Shown: positions 27,507-38,425, counted from the first letter of the stretch. The stretch is DNA of 64,000 nt from Cellulomonas sp. SG140 (GCF_025770785.1 NZ_JANZLA010000001.1:496001-560000); one strand, 5' to 3'. The notes: generated from the sequence alone by a model not told the origin. Numbers and translations: made by a program.

Positions 27507-28628
27507 TCAGCGGGGCTGGTACGGGGAGACGACGACCTCCACGCGCTGGAACTCCTTGAGGTCCGAGTAGCCGGTGGTCGCCATCGCCCGGCGCAGGGCG
27601 CCGATCAGGTTCAGCGTGCCGTCGGCCGTCCGGCCCGGGCCGAACAGGATCTGCTCGAGGGTGCCGGCGGTGCCGACCTCGACGCGCTCGCCGCGCGGCA
27701 GGTCCGGGTGGTGCGCCTCCGGCCCCCAGTGCCAGCCACGGCCGGGCGCCTGCGTGGCGCGGGCGAGCGCCGCTCCGAGCATCACCGCGTCCGCACCGCA
27801 CGCGATCGCCTTCACCAGGTCGCCGGAGCGACCCACACCGCCGTCGGCGATCACGTGCACGTACCGGCCACCGGACTCGTCCAGGTAGTCGCGCCGGGCG
27901 GCGGCGACGTCCGCCACCGCCGTCGCCATCGGGGCGTGGATGCCCAGCGACACACGGGTGGTGTGCGCCGCTCCCCCGCCGAAGCCGACCAGCACGCCCG
28001 CGGCACCCGTGCGCATCAGGTGCAACGCCGCCGTGTACGTCGACGCCCCGCCGACGATGACGGGCACGTCGAGCTCGTAGATGAAGCGCTTGAGGTTGAG
28101 CGGCTCCGCGCGGCCGGAGACGTGCTCGGCCGAGACCGTCGTGCCGCGGATGACGAACAGGTCGACCCCCGCGTCCACCACGGTGCGCCAGTGCTCCTGG
28201 GTCCGCTGCGGGGACAGCGCGCCGGCCACCGTGACCCCGGCGGCGCGCACCTCCTGGAGGCGGGCGGTGATGAGCTCGGGCTTGATGGGCTGGGAGTAGA
28301 TCTCCTGCATGCGCTCGGTCGCCCGGGACGGATCCAGGGTGGCGATCTCGGCGAGCAGCGGCTCGGGGTCGTCGTAGCGCGTCCACAGGCCCTCGAGGTC
28401 GAGCACGCCGAGGCCGCCGAGGCGGCCCAGCTCGACGGCCGTGGCAGGGCTCATCACCGAGTCCATCGGTGCGGCGAGCACCGGCAGGTCGACGTGGTAG
28501 GCGTCGATCTGCCAGCCGACGTTGACCTCCTCCGGGTCGCGGGTGCGCCGGGACGGCACCACCGCGACGTCGTCGAAGGAGTACGCGCGGCGACCGCGCT
28601 TGCCACGTCCGATCTCGACCTCGCTCAC
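27507..28628 (-). CDS. guaB3: GuaB3, IMP dehydrogenase-related protein without CBS domains
   Basis: This 373-residue TIM-barrel protein belongs to the IMPDH/GMP-reductase superfamily but has no CBS pair. It keeps DVAVVPSRRTRDPEEVNVGW at the N-terminus, LAAPMDSVMSP, and the phosphate-binding VIADGGVGRSGDLVKAI. At the position of the IMPDH active-site loop (GPGSICTTR in GuaB) it reads GGGAAHTTR, so the catalytic Cys is a His near residue 221. Actinobacteria commonly carry such a GuaB3 next to guaB; its role there is not settled. A TAGCCT box is 6 nt upstream of the GTG start at 28628, suggesting a leaderless mRNA. Confidence 0.9.
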   Translation of the reverse strand: MSEVEIGRGKRGRRAYSFDDVAVVPSRRTRDPEEVNVGWQIDAYHVDLPVLAAPMDSVMSPATAVELGRLGGLGVLDLEGLWTRYDDPEPLLAEIATLDPSRATERMQEIYSQPIKPELITARLQEVRAAGVTVAGALSPQRTQEHWRTVVDAGVDLFVIRGTTVSAEHVSGRAEPLNLKRFIYELDVPVIVGGASTYTAALHLMRTGAAGVLVGFGGGAAHTTRVSLGIHAPMATAVADVAAARRDYLDESGGRYVHVIADGGVGRSGDLVKAIACGADAVMLGAALARATQAPGRGWHWGPEAHHPDLPRGERVEVGTAGTLEQILFGPGRTADGTLNLIGALRRAMATTGYSDLKEFQRVEVVVSPYQPR

Positions 28629-28634
28629 CGGCCC

Positions 28635-28640
28635 AGGCTA
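28635..28640 (-). promoter_or_regulatory. Candidate leaderless -10 box for guaB3
   Basis: TAGCCT on the minus strand lies 6 nt before the GTG at 28628. Confidence 0.55.
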
Positions 28641-28737
28641 CCGGCGTGCCGAGCACGGCCGTGTCGGTGCCCGGTGCCATCCTGGCGCCGCAGCGGGGGT
28701 ACGACGAGGTCGGCGCAGCACCGGCAGTGAGGGCACG

Positions 28738-29463
28738 ATGACGACGAGCTGGAGCGAGGGGCCGCTGCTCGGCTTCGACACCGAGACCACCGGTGTTGAC
28801 GTGGACAGCGACCGCATCGTCACCGCGGCCCTGGTCCGCCGGGACGCGACCGGCACCAGCATCACCACGTGGCTGATCGACCCCGGCGTCCCGATCCCCG
28901 CCGAGGCCGCCGCGATCCACGGCATCACTACCGAGCACGCCCGTGAGCACGGCAGGCCGCCGCGGGAGGCGCTGGAGGAGATCGCCGTCGAGCTAGCAGA
29001 GGCGTTCCGCGCCGGTGTCCCCGTGGTGGCGTACAACGCGTCGTTCGACCTGCGGCTCCTGGACGCGGAGCTGCGCCGGCACCGCCTGCCGACGCTGCCG
29101 GACCGGCTCTACCAGGCCGCCCGCCCGGTGATCGACCCCCTGGTGCTGGACCGCGCGGAGGACCGGTTCCGGCGGGGCAAGCGCAAGCTGGTGGACCTGT
29201 GCGGCTTCTACCGCGTGATCGAGTCCGGCTCGCTGCACAGCGCCGACGTGGACGTCGTCGCCACCCTGGACGTGCTCGAGCGGATCCTCGGCCGGTTCCC
29301 GCACCTGGCGGAGCTCGACCTGGACACGCTGCACGAGTACCAGGTGTCCGCCCACCGGGCCTGGGCCGAGGGGTTCAACGCCTGGCGCGCCGAGCAGGGC
29401 CTCGACGGCCCCGGTGCCGAGCTCGTCTGGCCGACACGCGAACCGGCCGGCACCCTCTGGTAG
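28738..29463 (+). CDS. DEDDh 3'-5' exonuclease (DnaQ-like)
   Basis: This 241-residue protein has the three exonuclease motifs of DnaQ-type enzymes: ExoI GFDTETTGVD, ExoII AYNASFDLRLLD and ExoIII HSADVDVVATLDVL, with the His that defines the DEDDh subclass. It is a stand-alone domain, not a polymerase fusion, so it could be an epsilon-like proofreading subunit or an accessory nuclease in DNA repair or RNA turnover. The ATG at 28738 follows a GAGGG Shine-Dalgarno. It is divergent from guaB3 and convergent with guaB, from which it is separated by a tandem-repeat array. Confidence 0.9.
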   Translation: MTTSWSEGPLLGFDTETTGVDVDSDRIVTAALVRRDATGTSITTWLIDPGVPIPAEAAAIHGITTEHAREHGRPPREALEEIAVELAEAFRAGVPVVAYNASFDLRLLDAELRRHRLPTLPDRLYQAARPVIDPLVLDRAEDRFRRGKRKLVDLCGFYRVIESGSLHSADVDVVATLDVLERILGRFPHLAELDLDTLHEYQVSAHRAWAEGFNAWRAEQGLDGPGAELVWPTREPAGTLW

Positions 29464-29489
29464 GGGCGCCGGCCGGTCCGGGTCGAGCG

Positions 29490-31910
<2,421 letters not shown>

Positions 31911-32046
31911 TTACCGATACATCGGCCCGCTGGACAAGGACGTTAGCGGCACCGGAGGAACTGCTTGACGACGCGGTGCCGAATTGCCCCGTGGAGGGCG
32001 GTCGACCGGAATTGTCCGTGACCCGTTCGGGTGGATCAGAGCCGTA

Positions 32047-33006
32047 TCACCCGAGAAATCGCCCCCCGTGACTCGAGGCTCCCACGGATTCGCCGAGCGC
32101 CGCCAGCACCTCGTGCAGCAGCCCGGTGAAGGTCCGCGCTCGGTGCACGGAGCGACCCAGCGGGAGCAGCTCGGCCGCCGGGTCGGGGACCATCACGAAG
32201 TGCGGCACCTCGGGCCGGTCCTCGGCGAGCCGCGCGACGGGCGCCAGGTCCGGCGCCTGCTGCTGGGACACGGTGACCAGCGCACCGGCCCGTGTCATCG
32301 CGACCAGCTCCACGGCGTGCCGACCCGACAAGGGGCCGCCCACCACGCGAGCGTCCACGCCGTGCTGCACCAGCGCCGCCGCGAGCGCGTGCGCCAGCAG
32401 CGGCCGCGGGGCACCGGACGGCACCAGGACGAGAACGACGGGCTGCCCCGTCGTCTCCTGGTCCGGCGTCACGTCCCGGAGGGCGCCCAGGGCGGCCGAC
32501 CGCAGCACCGTCTCGGCGTCGGCGCCGGGGCGGTCGATCACGGTCCGGCGGCTCAGCGCCTCGAGCGCCGGCTCGACCAGGGCGGTCCACCAGCCGACCA
32601 CGTCACCGCCGACGCCGATCCGCAGCAGTGCCGCGCACCCGTCGCCGTCACCGGCGAGAGCGGCGTCCACCACCGGACCCGGTGTCCGGGACGCGCTCGG
32701 CACCGGCACGGCGACCCGGTCGGGCACCGCGTCCAGGAGCGAACCGCCGGAGACCTCGGTGGCGAGCGCGATGCGCGCCGCCTCGCCGGGTGCGACGCCG
32801 TCGATGGTCAGCCGCCGCATCACCAGCAGCCGCGCGAGGTCCTCGGCGCCGTACCGACGGTGGGAGCCGGCGGGGTGCTCGGACGGCCCGAGGCCGTAGC
32901 GACGGTCCCACGTCCGCAGCGTCGCCGGTGCGACGCCGAGGCGACGGGCGACCGCGGCGACCGTGAGCGCCGGCGCCAGGTGCGCGGCCTGCTCGTCTTC
33001 GGCCAT
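32047..33006 (-). CDS. MerR-family regulator with a B12-binding-like C-terminal domain
   Basis: This 319-residue protein begins with a MerR winged helix (ALTVAAVARRLGVAPATLRTWDRRYG, then HRRYGAEDLARL). The rest resembles the two-part cobalamin-binding region of MerR proteins such as CarH/LitR: a helical part (about 150-210) and a Rossmann-like part (VVLVLVPSGAPRPLLAHALAAALVQHG). The cobalamin His motif DxHxxG is not present, so B12 may not be bound. It is divergent from whiD with a 270-bp shared upstream region, and its target is unknown. A CACAAT box 6 nt before the ATG could be a leaderless promoter. Confidence 0.82.
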   Translation of the reverse strand: MAEDEQAAHLAPALTVAAVARRLGVAPATLRTWDRRYGLGPSEHPAGSHRRYGAEDLARLLVMRRLTIDGVAPGEAARIALATEVSGGSLLDAVPDRVAVPVPSASRTPGPVVDAALAGDGDGCAALLRIGVGGDVVGWWTALVEPALEALSRRTVIDRPGADAETVLRSAALGALRDVTPDQETTGQPVVLVLVPSGAPRPLLAHALAAALVQHGVDARVVGGPLSGRHAVELVAMTRAGALVTVSQQQAPDLAPVARLAEDRPEVPHFVMVPDPAAELLPLGRSVHRARTFTGLLHEVLAALGESVGASSHGGRFLG

Positions 33007-33149
33007 GACGCGATTGTGCCAGCCCGGAGAAGCCTGAGCACTGCAGTGGTCGCGCTCCCGCGCGTGGCGCCGTGGCCTGCACCGACACCTGGACCAGATC
33101 TGGGCAGGCGTCCATATCGTTTCACCGGGGCCGAACTTCCGACCGGGTC

Positions 33150-33179
33150 TTGAACAACCTGTGGCGCGGTTGCTACGGT
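33150..33179 (+). promoter_or_regulatory. Candidate whiD promoter
   Basis: TTGAAC (33150-33155) and TACGGT (33174-33179) are 18 bp apart. They give a leader of about 95 nt before the Shine-Dalgarno GAGGAGG at 33267-33273. Confidence 0.5.
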
Positions 33180-33281
33180 GGCGACGCACCACTTGATCGA
33201 CCCGCACCGCCGCTCGTCGTGGCGCCGGGACGGTCCGCTCGCAGCGGCCGACAAGGCCGAGGACATGAGGAGGACGACCAG

Positions 33282-33578
33282 ATGGCCGAGATCTCGCGCT
33301 TGCCCGGTCCGGTGATGGACCTGTGGGAGTGGCAGTTCCAGGGAGCGTGCCGCGACGCCGACGAGAACCTCTTCTTCCACCCTGAGGGCGAGCGCGGCGC
33401 CGCCCGCCGCCGGCGTGCCGAGGCGGCCAAGGCGATCTGCGCCACGTGCCCGGTGATCAAGGAGTGCCGCGAGCAGTCGCTCGCCGTGCGCGAGCCCTAC
33501 GGCGTGTGGGGCGGCCTGTCCGAGGACGAGCGTGCCGCCGTCCTGGCCGAGCGGTCGGGCCACCGGCACGTCGGCTGA
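33282..33578 (+). CDS. whiD: WhiB-family iron-sulfur regulator, WhiD/WhiB3 type
   Basis: This 98-residue protein has the four cysteines of the [4Fe-4S] cluster (GAC, AIC-x2-C, KEC) and the GVWGG turn. The segments DLWEWQFQGAC, FFHPEGERG and EPYGVWGGLSEDER match WhiB3 of Mycobacterium and WhiD of Streptomyces better than WhiB1, WhiB2 or WhiB7. Such proteins bind the housekeeping sigma factor and respond to redox or NO. The ATG at 33282 follows GAGGAGG. Its position near the BldM-like gene and guaB repeats the Streptomyces order whiD-bldM-guaB as I know it. Confidence 0.92.
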   Translation: MAEISRLPGPVMDLWEWQFQGACRDADENLFFHPEGERGAARRRRAEAAKAICATCPVIKECREQSLAVREPYGVWGGLSEDERAAVLAERSGHRHVG

Positions 33579-33610
33579 CGACGAGAGCCGCGTCCGGCGG
33601 ACCCGAACGA

Positions 33611-33647
33611 CGAGGGCCCCTCTCCCGCACCGGGAGAGGGGCCCTCG
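33611..33647. terminator. Bidirectional terminator between whiD and groES
   Basis: A perfect 17-bp stem (33611-33627 with 33631-33647) with a 3-nt loop lies between these convergent genes. Confidence 0.88.
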
Positions 33648-33667
33648 TTCATGACGGGGGGCTCGGA

Positions 33668-33961
33668 TCAGCCCACGACCGCCAGCACGTCACGCGCGGA
33701 CAGGATGAGGAACTCCTCGCCCGCGTACTTCACCTCGGTGCCGCCGTACTTGGAGTAGATGACCTTGTCACCCACCGCGACGTCGAGCGGCACGCGGTTG
33801 CCCTTGTCGTCGATGCGACCCGGGCCGACGGCGAGGACCTCGCCCTCCTGCGGCTTCTCCTTGGCGCTGTCCGGGATGACCAGACCGGACGCGGTCGTGG
33901 TCTCGGCCTCGAGGGCCTTCACCACGATCCGGTCCTCGAGGGGCTTGATGGAGACCGACAC
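33668..33961 (-). CDS. groES: GroES co-chaperonin
   Basis: This 97-residue protein caps GroEL during protein folding. It has the family pattern [11 protein letters not shown], the mobile loop [18 protein letters not shown], and the C-terminal [15 protein letters not shown]. The GTG at 33961 follows GGGGAGG at good spacing. No groEL follows in this direction; the gene is monocistronic and ends at the shared terminator. Actinobacteria often keep groEL genes elsewhere. Two CIRCE operators and a consensus promoter lie upstream, so control by HrcA is expected. Confidence 0.97.
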   Translation of the reverse strand: MSVSIKPLEDRIVVKALEAETTTASGLVIPDSAKEKPQEGEVLAVGPGRIDDKGNRVPLDVAVGDKVIYSKYGGTEVKYAGEEFLILSARDVLAVVG

Positions 33962-34050
33962 AGCGGACCTCCCCTTCGCATGTGAGTAGTTCAGCAGGTC
34001 AGTGCCGCACCGTCAGCCGCCGTCGTCGCGGTGCCGGGACCTGGGTGCGG

Positions 34051-34077
34051 TTGGCACACTCACCGGGAGAGTGCCAG
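34051..34077. promoter_or_regulatory. Second, degenerate CIRCE operator of groES
   Basis: TTGGCACAC-N9-GAGTGCCAG has the 9-9-9 architecture of CIRCE, with the right half identical to the first element and the left half mismatched at several positions. It lies downstream of the -10 box, in the untranslated leader. Confidence 0.7.
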
Positions 34078-34083
34078 CTCCTC

Positions 34084-34112
34084 ACTCTAGGAACGCCTTA
34101 GCACTCGGTCAA
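34084..34112 (-). promoter_or_regulatory. groES promoter
   Basis: On the minus strand TTGACC (34107-34112) and TAGAGT (34084-34089) are 17 bp apart, a good sigma-70 type promoter. The -35 box lies inside the first CIRCE element. Confidence 0.75.
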
Positions 34113-34124
34113 GGCGAGTGCCAG
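34098..34124. promoter_or_regulatory. CIRCE operator (HrcA site) of groES
   Basis: TTAGCACTC-N9-GAGTGCCAG matches the CIRCE consensus TTAGCACTC-N9-GAGTGCTAA except at the last bases. It overlaps the -35 region, so HrcA binding should block transcription. Confidence 0.92.
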
Positions 34125-34167
34125 CGCCGGGCGGCGTCGCCGCCGGTCGCCGTGCGAGGATCGCCGC

Positions 34168-35424
34168 ATGGACGCCGCCAGCCTCTCGCTCCTGCTCAGC
34201 GAGCAGGGCTGGGCGTTGCTCAGCGCCCTGCCACCGTACGACGAGCAGCGCGTGATGGCCGTGTCCGCCCGGCTGCAGGCGGAGGGCCTGGACCCGGCAC
34301 TCGTCGCCGCTGCACTGACCCAGTCGCGGCTGCGCGCGCGGGCGCGCACGAAGTTCGGGGACTTCGCGGACGGGATGCTGTTCACGCCGGCCGGTCTGGA
34401 GCAGGCGACCCGCCTGCCGGTGGCGGCGCACCACGCGCGGCGCTACCTCGCCGCCGGGCTGACCCGGGTGGCGGACCTGACGACGGGGATCGGCGCCGAC
34501 GCGATGGCGCTGGCGGGCGTCGGGATCCAGGTGCTGGCGGTGGACGTCGACGAGGTGACCGCGGCGGTCGCGACGGTCAACCTGCGGCACTTCCCCGAGG
34601 CGCAGGTGCGCCACGGCGACGGTCTGCAGCTGGACCTCGCGGCCGAGGGCGTCGACGGCGTCTACGCCGACCCGGCACGGCGCAGCGCCGCCGGACGGCG
34701 CAGCTGGGAGCCGTCGGACTGGACCCCGCCGCTGGACGCGCTGCTGGCGCTGCGCGACCGCGTGCCCGCCGTCGGTCTCAAGCTCGGGCCAGGACTCCCC
34801 CACCGGCTCGTGCCCGACGGCGCTCTCGCCCAGTGGGTGTCCGTCGACGGTGACGTCGTCGAGGTGGGTCTGTGGTTCGGCCCCCTGTCACCCGAGGGCT
34901 CCGGACGGTCGGCACTGGTGCTGCGCGACGGCCGCGCGCACACGCTCACCGCCACCACGGGCGACGACGAGCGGCCGCCGGTCGGTGCCGTCGGCACCTA
35001 CCTGTTCGAGCCGGACGGCGCGGTGATCCGCGCCGGACTGGTCGGCACCGTCGCGCACGACCTGCACGGCCGGCTGCTGGACCCCAGCATCGCGTACGTG
35101 ACCGCCGACCGGCTGGTGCCCAGCGACGTCGCCACCGCGTACCGCGTCCTGGACGACCTGCCCTTCGGCGTGAAGCGGCTGCGCACCTACCTGCGCGAGC
35201 GCGGGGTGGGTCGCCTGACCGTCAAGAAGCGCGGCACCGCCGTCACCCCCGAGCAGCTGCGCGGCCAGCTCGACCTGCACGGCGACGCCGAGGCCACCGT
35301 GGTGCTCACCCGTGTCGGTGGCTCGCAGCGGGTGCTGCTCGTCGAGCCGGTGACGGGCGCGACGGCGCCGGCCGCCGGCCGGTCCGACCCTGCCGCCTCC
35401 GGCGGCGAGCCCGAGGAGCCCTGA
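34168..35424 (+). CDS. THUMP-like class I SAM-dependent methyltransferase
   Basis: This 418-residue protein carries a Rossmann-type methyltransferase domain with the SAM loop DLTTGIGADAMALA near residue 110, an acidic strand end (VLAVDVDEVT) and the DPP/R-like motif YADPARRS near 172. The N-terminal 90 residues and the C-terminal part (DVATAYRVLDDLPFG, LTVKKRGTAV) correspond to the THUMP-like domain of a family common in actinobacteria. The substrate is likely RNA but is not known. It overlaps the following gene by one base (TGATG), so the two are translationally coupled. Confidence 0.82.
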   Translation: MDAASLSLLLSEQGWALLSALPPYDEQRVMAVSARLQAEGLDPALVAAALTQSRLRARARTKFGDFADGMLFTPAGLEQATRLPVAAHHARRYLAAGLTRVADLTTGIGADAMALAGVGIQVLAVDVDEVTAAVATVNLRHFPEAQVRHGDGLQLDLAAEGVDGVYADPARRSAAGRRSWEPSDWTPPLDALLALRDRVPAVGLKLGPGLPHRLVPDGALAQWVSVDGDVVEVGLWFGPLSPEGSGRSALVLRDGRAHTLTATTGDDERPPVGAVGTYLFEPDGAVIRAGLVGTVAHDLHGRLLDPSIAYVTADRLVPSDVATAYRVLDDLPFGVKRLRTYLRERGVGRLTVKKRGTAVTPEQLRGQLDLHGDAEATVVLTRVGGSQRVLLVEPVTGATAPAAGRSDPAASGGEPEEP

Positions 35425-36572
35425 TGGCGGCACCCGTGCCCCTGCCGTTCGCCGTGTCCGAGCGGTCGACCATCGGCATCGAGTGGGAGGTCGCCCTGGT
35501 CGACGCCGACTCCGGCGACCTGCGGCAGGCGGCCCAGACCATCCTCCAGGCGGTGCGGGTCGAGGACGGCAGCGACCACCCGAACATCAGCCAGGAGCTC
35601 CTGCTCAACACGATCGAGGTGCAGAGCGGCAAGTGCCGGACCGTCGCGGAGGCCGCCGCGGACCTCCAGGTCGCGCTGGACCAGGTGCGCCACGTCGCCG
35701 AGCCCCTGCGGATCGACCTGATGGGGAGCGGTACCCACCCCTTCGCCCACTGGGCCACCCAGAAGGTCACCGACAAGCAGCGGTACGCCACGCTGATCGA
35801 CCGCACCCAGTGGTGGGGCCGGCAGATGCTGATCTACGGCGTGCACGTGCACGTCGGCATCGAGGACCGCGCCAAGGTGCTGCCGCTCTCCCGCGCCATG
35901 CTCACGGTGTTCGGCACCATCCAGTCGCTGTCCGCGTCGTCGCCGTTCTGGGCCGGGGCCGACACCGGCTACGCCTCGAACCGCGCGCTGATCTTCCAGC
36001 AGCTGCCGACGGCCGGCCTGCCGCCGCAGTTCGACCGGTGGTCGCAGCTCGAGCAGTACGTCGGCGACATGGTGCACACCGGGGTGATCGACCAGGTCGA
36101 TGAGGTGCGCTGGGACATCCGCCCCTCCCCGCGGTTCGGCACGCTCGAGATGCGCATCGCGGACGGTGCCGCGAACCTCCTCGAGGTCACCGCGATCTCC
36201 GCGCTGACCCACTGCTTCGTCGAGCACTTCTCCGAGCAGCTCGACCGGGGTGAGCCCCTGCCCACCCTGCAGCCGTGGTTCGTGCAGGAGAACAAGTGGC
36301 GCTCGGCGCGCTACGGCATGGACGCGATCCTCATCACGGATGCGGCGGGTGACGAGGAGCTGGTGACCGACTCGGTCACCCGGTGGCTGGAGGTCCTCGC
36401 GCCCGTCGCCGAGCGGCTCGGCTGCGGCGCCGAGCTGGAGCAGGTCCGTACCATCCTGCGCCGCGGAGCGTCGTACCAGCGGCAGCGTGCCGTGGCCCGG
36501 CGCAACGCGGGCGACCTGGGAGCGGTGGTCCGGGCGCTGGTCGAGGAGTTCAAGGCCGGTCGGCCGCTGTAG
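35424..36572 (+). CDS. Carboxylate-amine ligase, YbdK/GCS2 family
   Basis: This 382-residue protein belongs to the glutamate-cysteine ligase 2 superfamily. It shows TIGIEWEVALVD at the N-terminus, SQELLLNTIEVQSG, the segment MGSGTHPFAHW and GVHVHVGI, which form the ATP and metal site of this family. YbdK-type enzymes have weak glutamate-cysteine ligase activity; mycothiol-making actinobacteria use different enzymes for their main thiol, so the true substrate is open. An ergothioneine-type gamma-glutamylcysteine role is possible, but no other such gene is nearby. Its stop lies in the loop of a terminator hairpin. Confidence 0.88.
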   Translation: MAAPVPLPFAVSERSTIGIEWEVALVDADSGDLRQAAQTILQAVRVEDGSDHPNISQELLLNTIEVQSGKCRTVAEAAADLQVALDQVRHVAEPLRIDLMGSGTHPFAHWATQKVTDKQRYATLIDRTQWWGRQMLIYGVHVHVGIEDRAKVLPLSRAMLTVFGTIQSLSASSPFWAGADTGYASNRALIFQQLPTAGLPPQFDRWSQLEQYVGDMVHTGVIDQVDEVRWDIRPSPRFGTLEMRIADGAANLLEVTAISALTHCFVEHFSEQLDRGEPLPTLQPWFVQENKWRSARYGMDAILITDAAGDEELVTDSVTRWLEVLAPVAERLGCGAELEQVRTILRRGASYQRQRAVARRNAGDLGAVVRALVEEFKAGRPL

Positions 36573-36589
36573 CGGCAGGGCCGACCGGC
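36555..36589. terminator. Bidirectional terminator overlapping the ligase stop codon
   Basis: A perfect 11-bp stem (36555-36565 with 36579-36589) has the TAG of the ligase gene in its loop region, with a further inner 5-bp stem. It also faces the convergent tsaD end at 36622. Confidence 0.75.
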
Positions 36590-36621
36590 AGCTGCAGCGG
36601 CATGGACGCGTCGCCGTCGAG

Positions 36622-37677
36622 CTAGACGAGCACCTGGGTCAGCGGCATGGACGAGTCGACCGGCAGGTCCAGGGACGACGCCGGCCGTCCGCGGCGCAGC
36701 AGGGCCGAGCCGAGGGCCGCGATCATCGCGCCGTTGTCCGTGCAGTACCGGATCGGCGGGATGCGCAGCGTGATGCCGGCCTCCTCGCAGCGCAGCGCCG
36801 CCATGTCGCGCAGCTGCGAGTTCGCCGAGAAGCCGCCACCGACCACCAGGGTGTCCACACCGTGGGCCTTGCAGGCGGCGATCGCCTTGGCGGTCAGCAC
36901 GTCGGCGACCGCGGCGGCGAACGACGCGGCGACGTCGCGCAGCGGGATCTCGAGCCCGGCGTCCTCACGGGCCTCCACCCAGCGCGCGACGGCCGTCTTC
37001 AGGCCGGAGAACGAGAAGTCCGTGGCGTGCGCCGCCTGGTCCTTGGCCGCGGTCAGACCGCGGGGGAAGCGGATCGCGTCGGGGTCGCCCTCGCGCGCGA
37101 GTCGGTCGATGTGCGGGCCGCCCGGGTACGGCAGGCCCAGCAGCCGGCCGACCTTGTCGAAGGCCTCCCCCGCGGCGTCGTCGAGCGTGGAGCCCAGCTC
37201 GGTCACCTCGACGGTGTCGTCGATGCGCAGCAGGGAGGAGTGCCCGCCGGAGACGACGAGGGCCAGCACGCGCTCCGGGAACTGACCGTCCACCAGCTCG
37301 TCGACCACGGCGTGGCCGATCACGTGGTTGACCCCGTACAGCGGACGGTCGAGCGCCACGGCGAGGGCCTTGGCGGCGGAGGCGCCGATGGTCAGCGGGC
37401 CGACGAGACCCGGTCCGGCGGTGACGGCGATCGCGTCGACCTGCTCGAGGCCCACGCCGGCAGTGGCCAGCGCGCGGCGCACGGTGGGCACCATCGCCTC
37501 GAGGTGGGCACGCGAGGCGATCTCCGGGATGATCCCGCCGAAGCGTGCGTGCTCGTCCATCGAGCTGGCGACGGAGTCCACCAGCAGCTCGTACCCGCTG
37601 ACGAGGGCCACGCCCGTCTCGTCGCAGGACGTCTCGATGCCGAGGACGAGCGGGTCGGTGGATCCAGGCAGCGGCAC
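36622..37677 (-). CDS. tsaD: tRNA threonylcarbamoyladenosine transferase TsaD
   Basis: This 351-residue ASKHA protein, with TsaB and TsaE, transfers threonylcarbamoyl to A37 of ANN-decoding tRNAs. It has [12 protein letters not shown], the metal-binding NHVIGH, the VSGGHSSLL loop, and the C-terminal [11 protein letters not shown] and [10 protein letters not shown]. Unlike in many actinobacteria it is not contiguous with tsaE-tsaB-rimI, which lie 1.7 kb away on the same strand beyond a nitroreductase and a sulfurtransferase gene. The GTG at 37677 has TATCCT 6 nt upstream, so it is probably transcribed alone from a leaderless promoter. Confidence 0.97.
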   Translation of the reverse strand: MPLPGSTDPLVLGIETSCDETGVALVSGYELLVDSVASSMDEHARFGGIIPEIASRAHLEAMVPTVRRALATAGVGLEQVDAIAVTAGPGLVGPLTIGASAAKALAVALDRPLYGVNHVIGHAVVDELVDGQFPERVLALVVSGGHSSLLRIDDTVEVTELGSTLDDAAGEAFDKVGRLLGLPYPGGPHIDRLAREGDPDAIRFPRGLTAAKDQAAHATDFSFSGLKTAVARWVEAREDAGLEIPLRDVAASFAAAVADVLTAKAIAACKAHGVDTLVVGGGFSANSQLRDMAALRCEEAGITLRIPPIRYCTDNGAMIAALGSALLRRGRPASSLDLPVDSSMPLTQVLV

Positions 37678-37683
37678 GAGGAC

Positions 37684-37689
37684 AGGATA
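37684..37689 (-). promoter_or_regulatory. Candidate leaderless -10 box for tsaD
   Basis: TATCCT on the minus strand lies 6 nt before the GTG at 37677. Confidence 0.6.
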
Positions 37690-37756
37690 GGCGAGCGGCC
37701 GCGGTCCGCCCGGCTGTGGCGCAGGTCACAGCGGGGCCGGGAAGCGACTCCAACAA

Positions 37757-37768
37757 TTGAATGTTCAA
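37757..37768. promoter_or_regulatory. Palindromic operator candidate upstream of the nitroreductase
   Basis: TTGAATGTTCAA is a perfect palindrome of two 5-bp arms around TG, AT-rich in a very GC-rich background and only 6 nt before the GTG start. Its size and base composition resemble MarR-type operators; the cognate regulator is not in the window. Confidence 0.5.
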
Positions 37769-37774
37769 CGAGTT

Positions 37775-38425
37775 GTGAGCACCGACACCACACCTCTGGA
37801 CACCTCGGACCTCGACGCCGAGCTCGACTCCGCCGGTCTCCTCGACGGAGCCACCGCCGACCTGCTGTTCCGGGAGGCCCGGACCGCCGGCGCCTTCACC
37901 GCCGACGAGGTCACGGACGCGCAGCTGCGGGCTGCCTACGACCTGGCCAAGTGGGGTCCGACGGCGATGAACGTCACCCCGCTGCGGATGCTCGTCGTCC
38001 GCACGCCCGAGGCCCGCGCCCGTCTCGCGGCGCACATGAACGAGGGCAACCGGCAGCGCGTGCTCGACGCGCCCGTCACGCTGCTGCTTGCCGCCGACAC
38101 CCGCTTCCACCAGCACCTGCCGCTGCTCGCGCCGCACCGCGCCGAGATGGTGGACAGGTTCGAGGCGATGCCGCAGGTGCGCGAGCAGATGGCCCGCAAC
38201 AACGCGTGGCTGCAGGCGGGCTACCTGATCGTCGCGCTGCGTGCCGCGGGGCTGGCCGCCGGTCCGATGGGCGGGATGGACGCCGCCGCGATCGACGCGG
38301 ACCTGCTCGCCGGCACGGGGTGGGTCTCGTTGTTCGTCGTGAACGTCGGCCAGGCCGAGGGTGCGCAGTACCCGTTCCCGCGCGCCGCGCGACTGGACTG
38401 GGACCAGGCGACCCGAACGCTCTGA
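37775..38425 (+). CDS. Nitroreductase family protein, malonic-semialdehyde-reductase (RutE-like) type
   Basis: This 216-residue flavoprotein matches the RutE/HadB branch of nitroreductases: LLFREARTAGAFTADEV at the N-terminus, LAKWGPTAMNVTPLRMLVV (FMN-binding), and NNAWLQAGYLIVALRAAGLAAGPMGGMD. The family reduces small aldehydes or nitro compounds with NAD(P)H and FMN. No other rut gene is nearby, so a general reductase or detoxification role is more likely than pyrimidine degradation. I chose the GTG at 37775; a TTG 18 nt upstream would put coding sequence over the palindrome. Confidence 0.85.
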   Translation: MSTDTTPLDTSDLDAELDSAGLLDGATADLLFREARTAGAFTADEVTDAQLRAAYDLAKWGPTAMNVTPLRMLVVRTPEARARLAAHMNEGNRQRVLDAPVTLLLAADTRFHQHLPLLAPHRAEMVDRFEAMPQVREQMARNNAWLQAGYLIVALRAAGLAAGPMGGMDAAAIDADLLAGTGWVSLFVVNVGQAEGAQYPFPRAARLDWDQATRTL

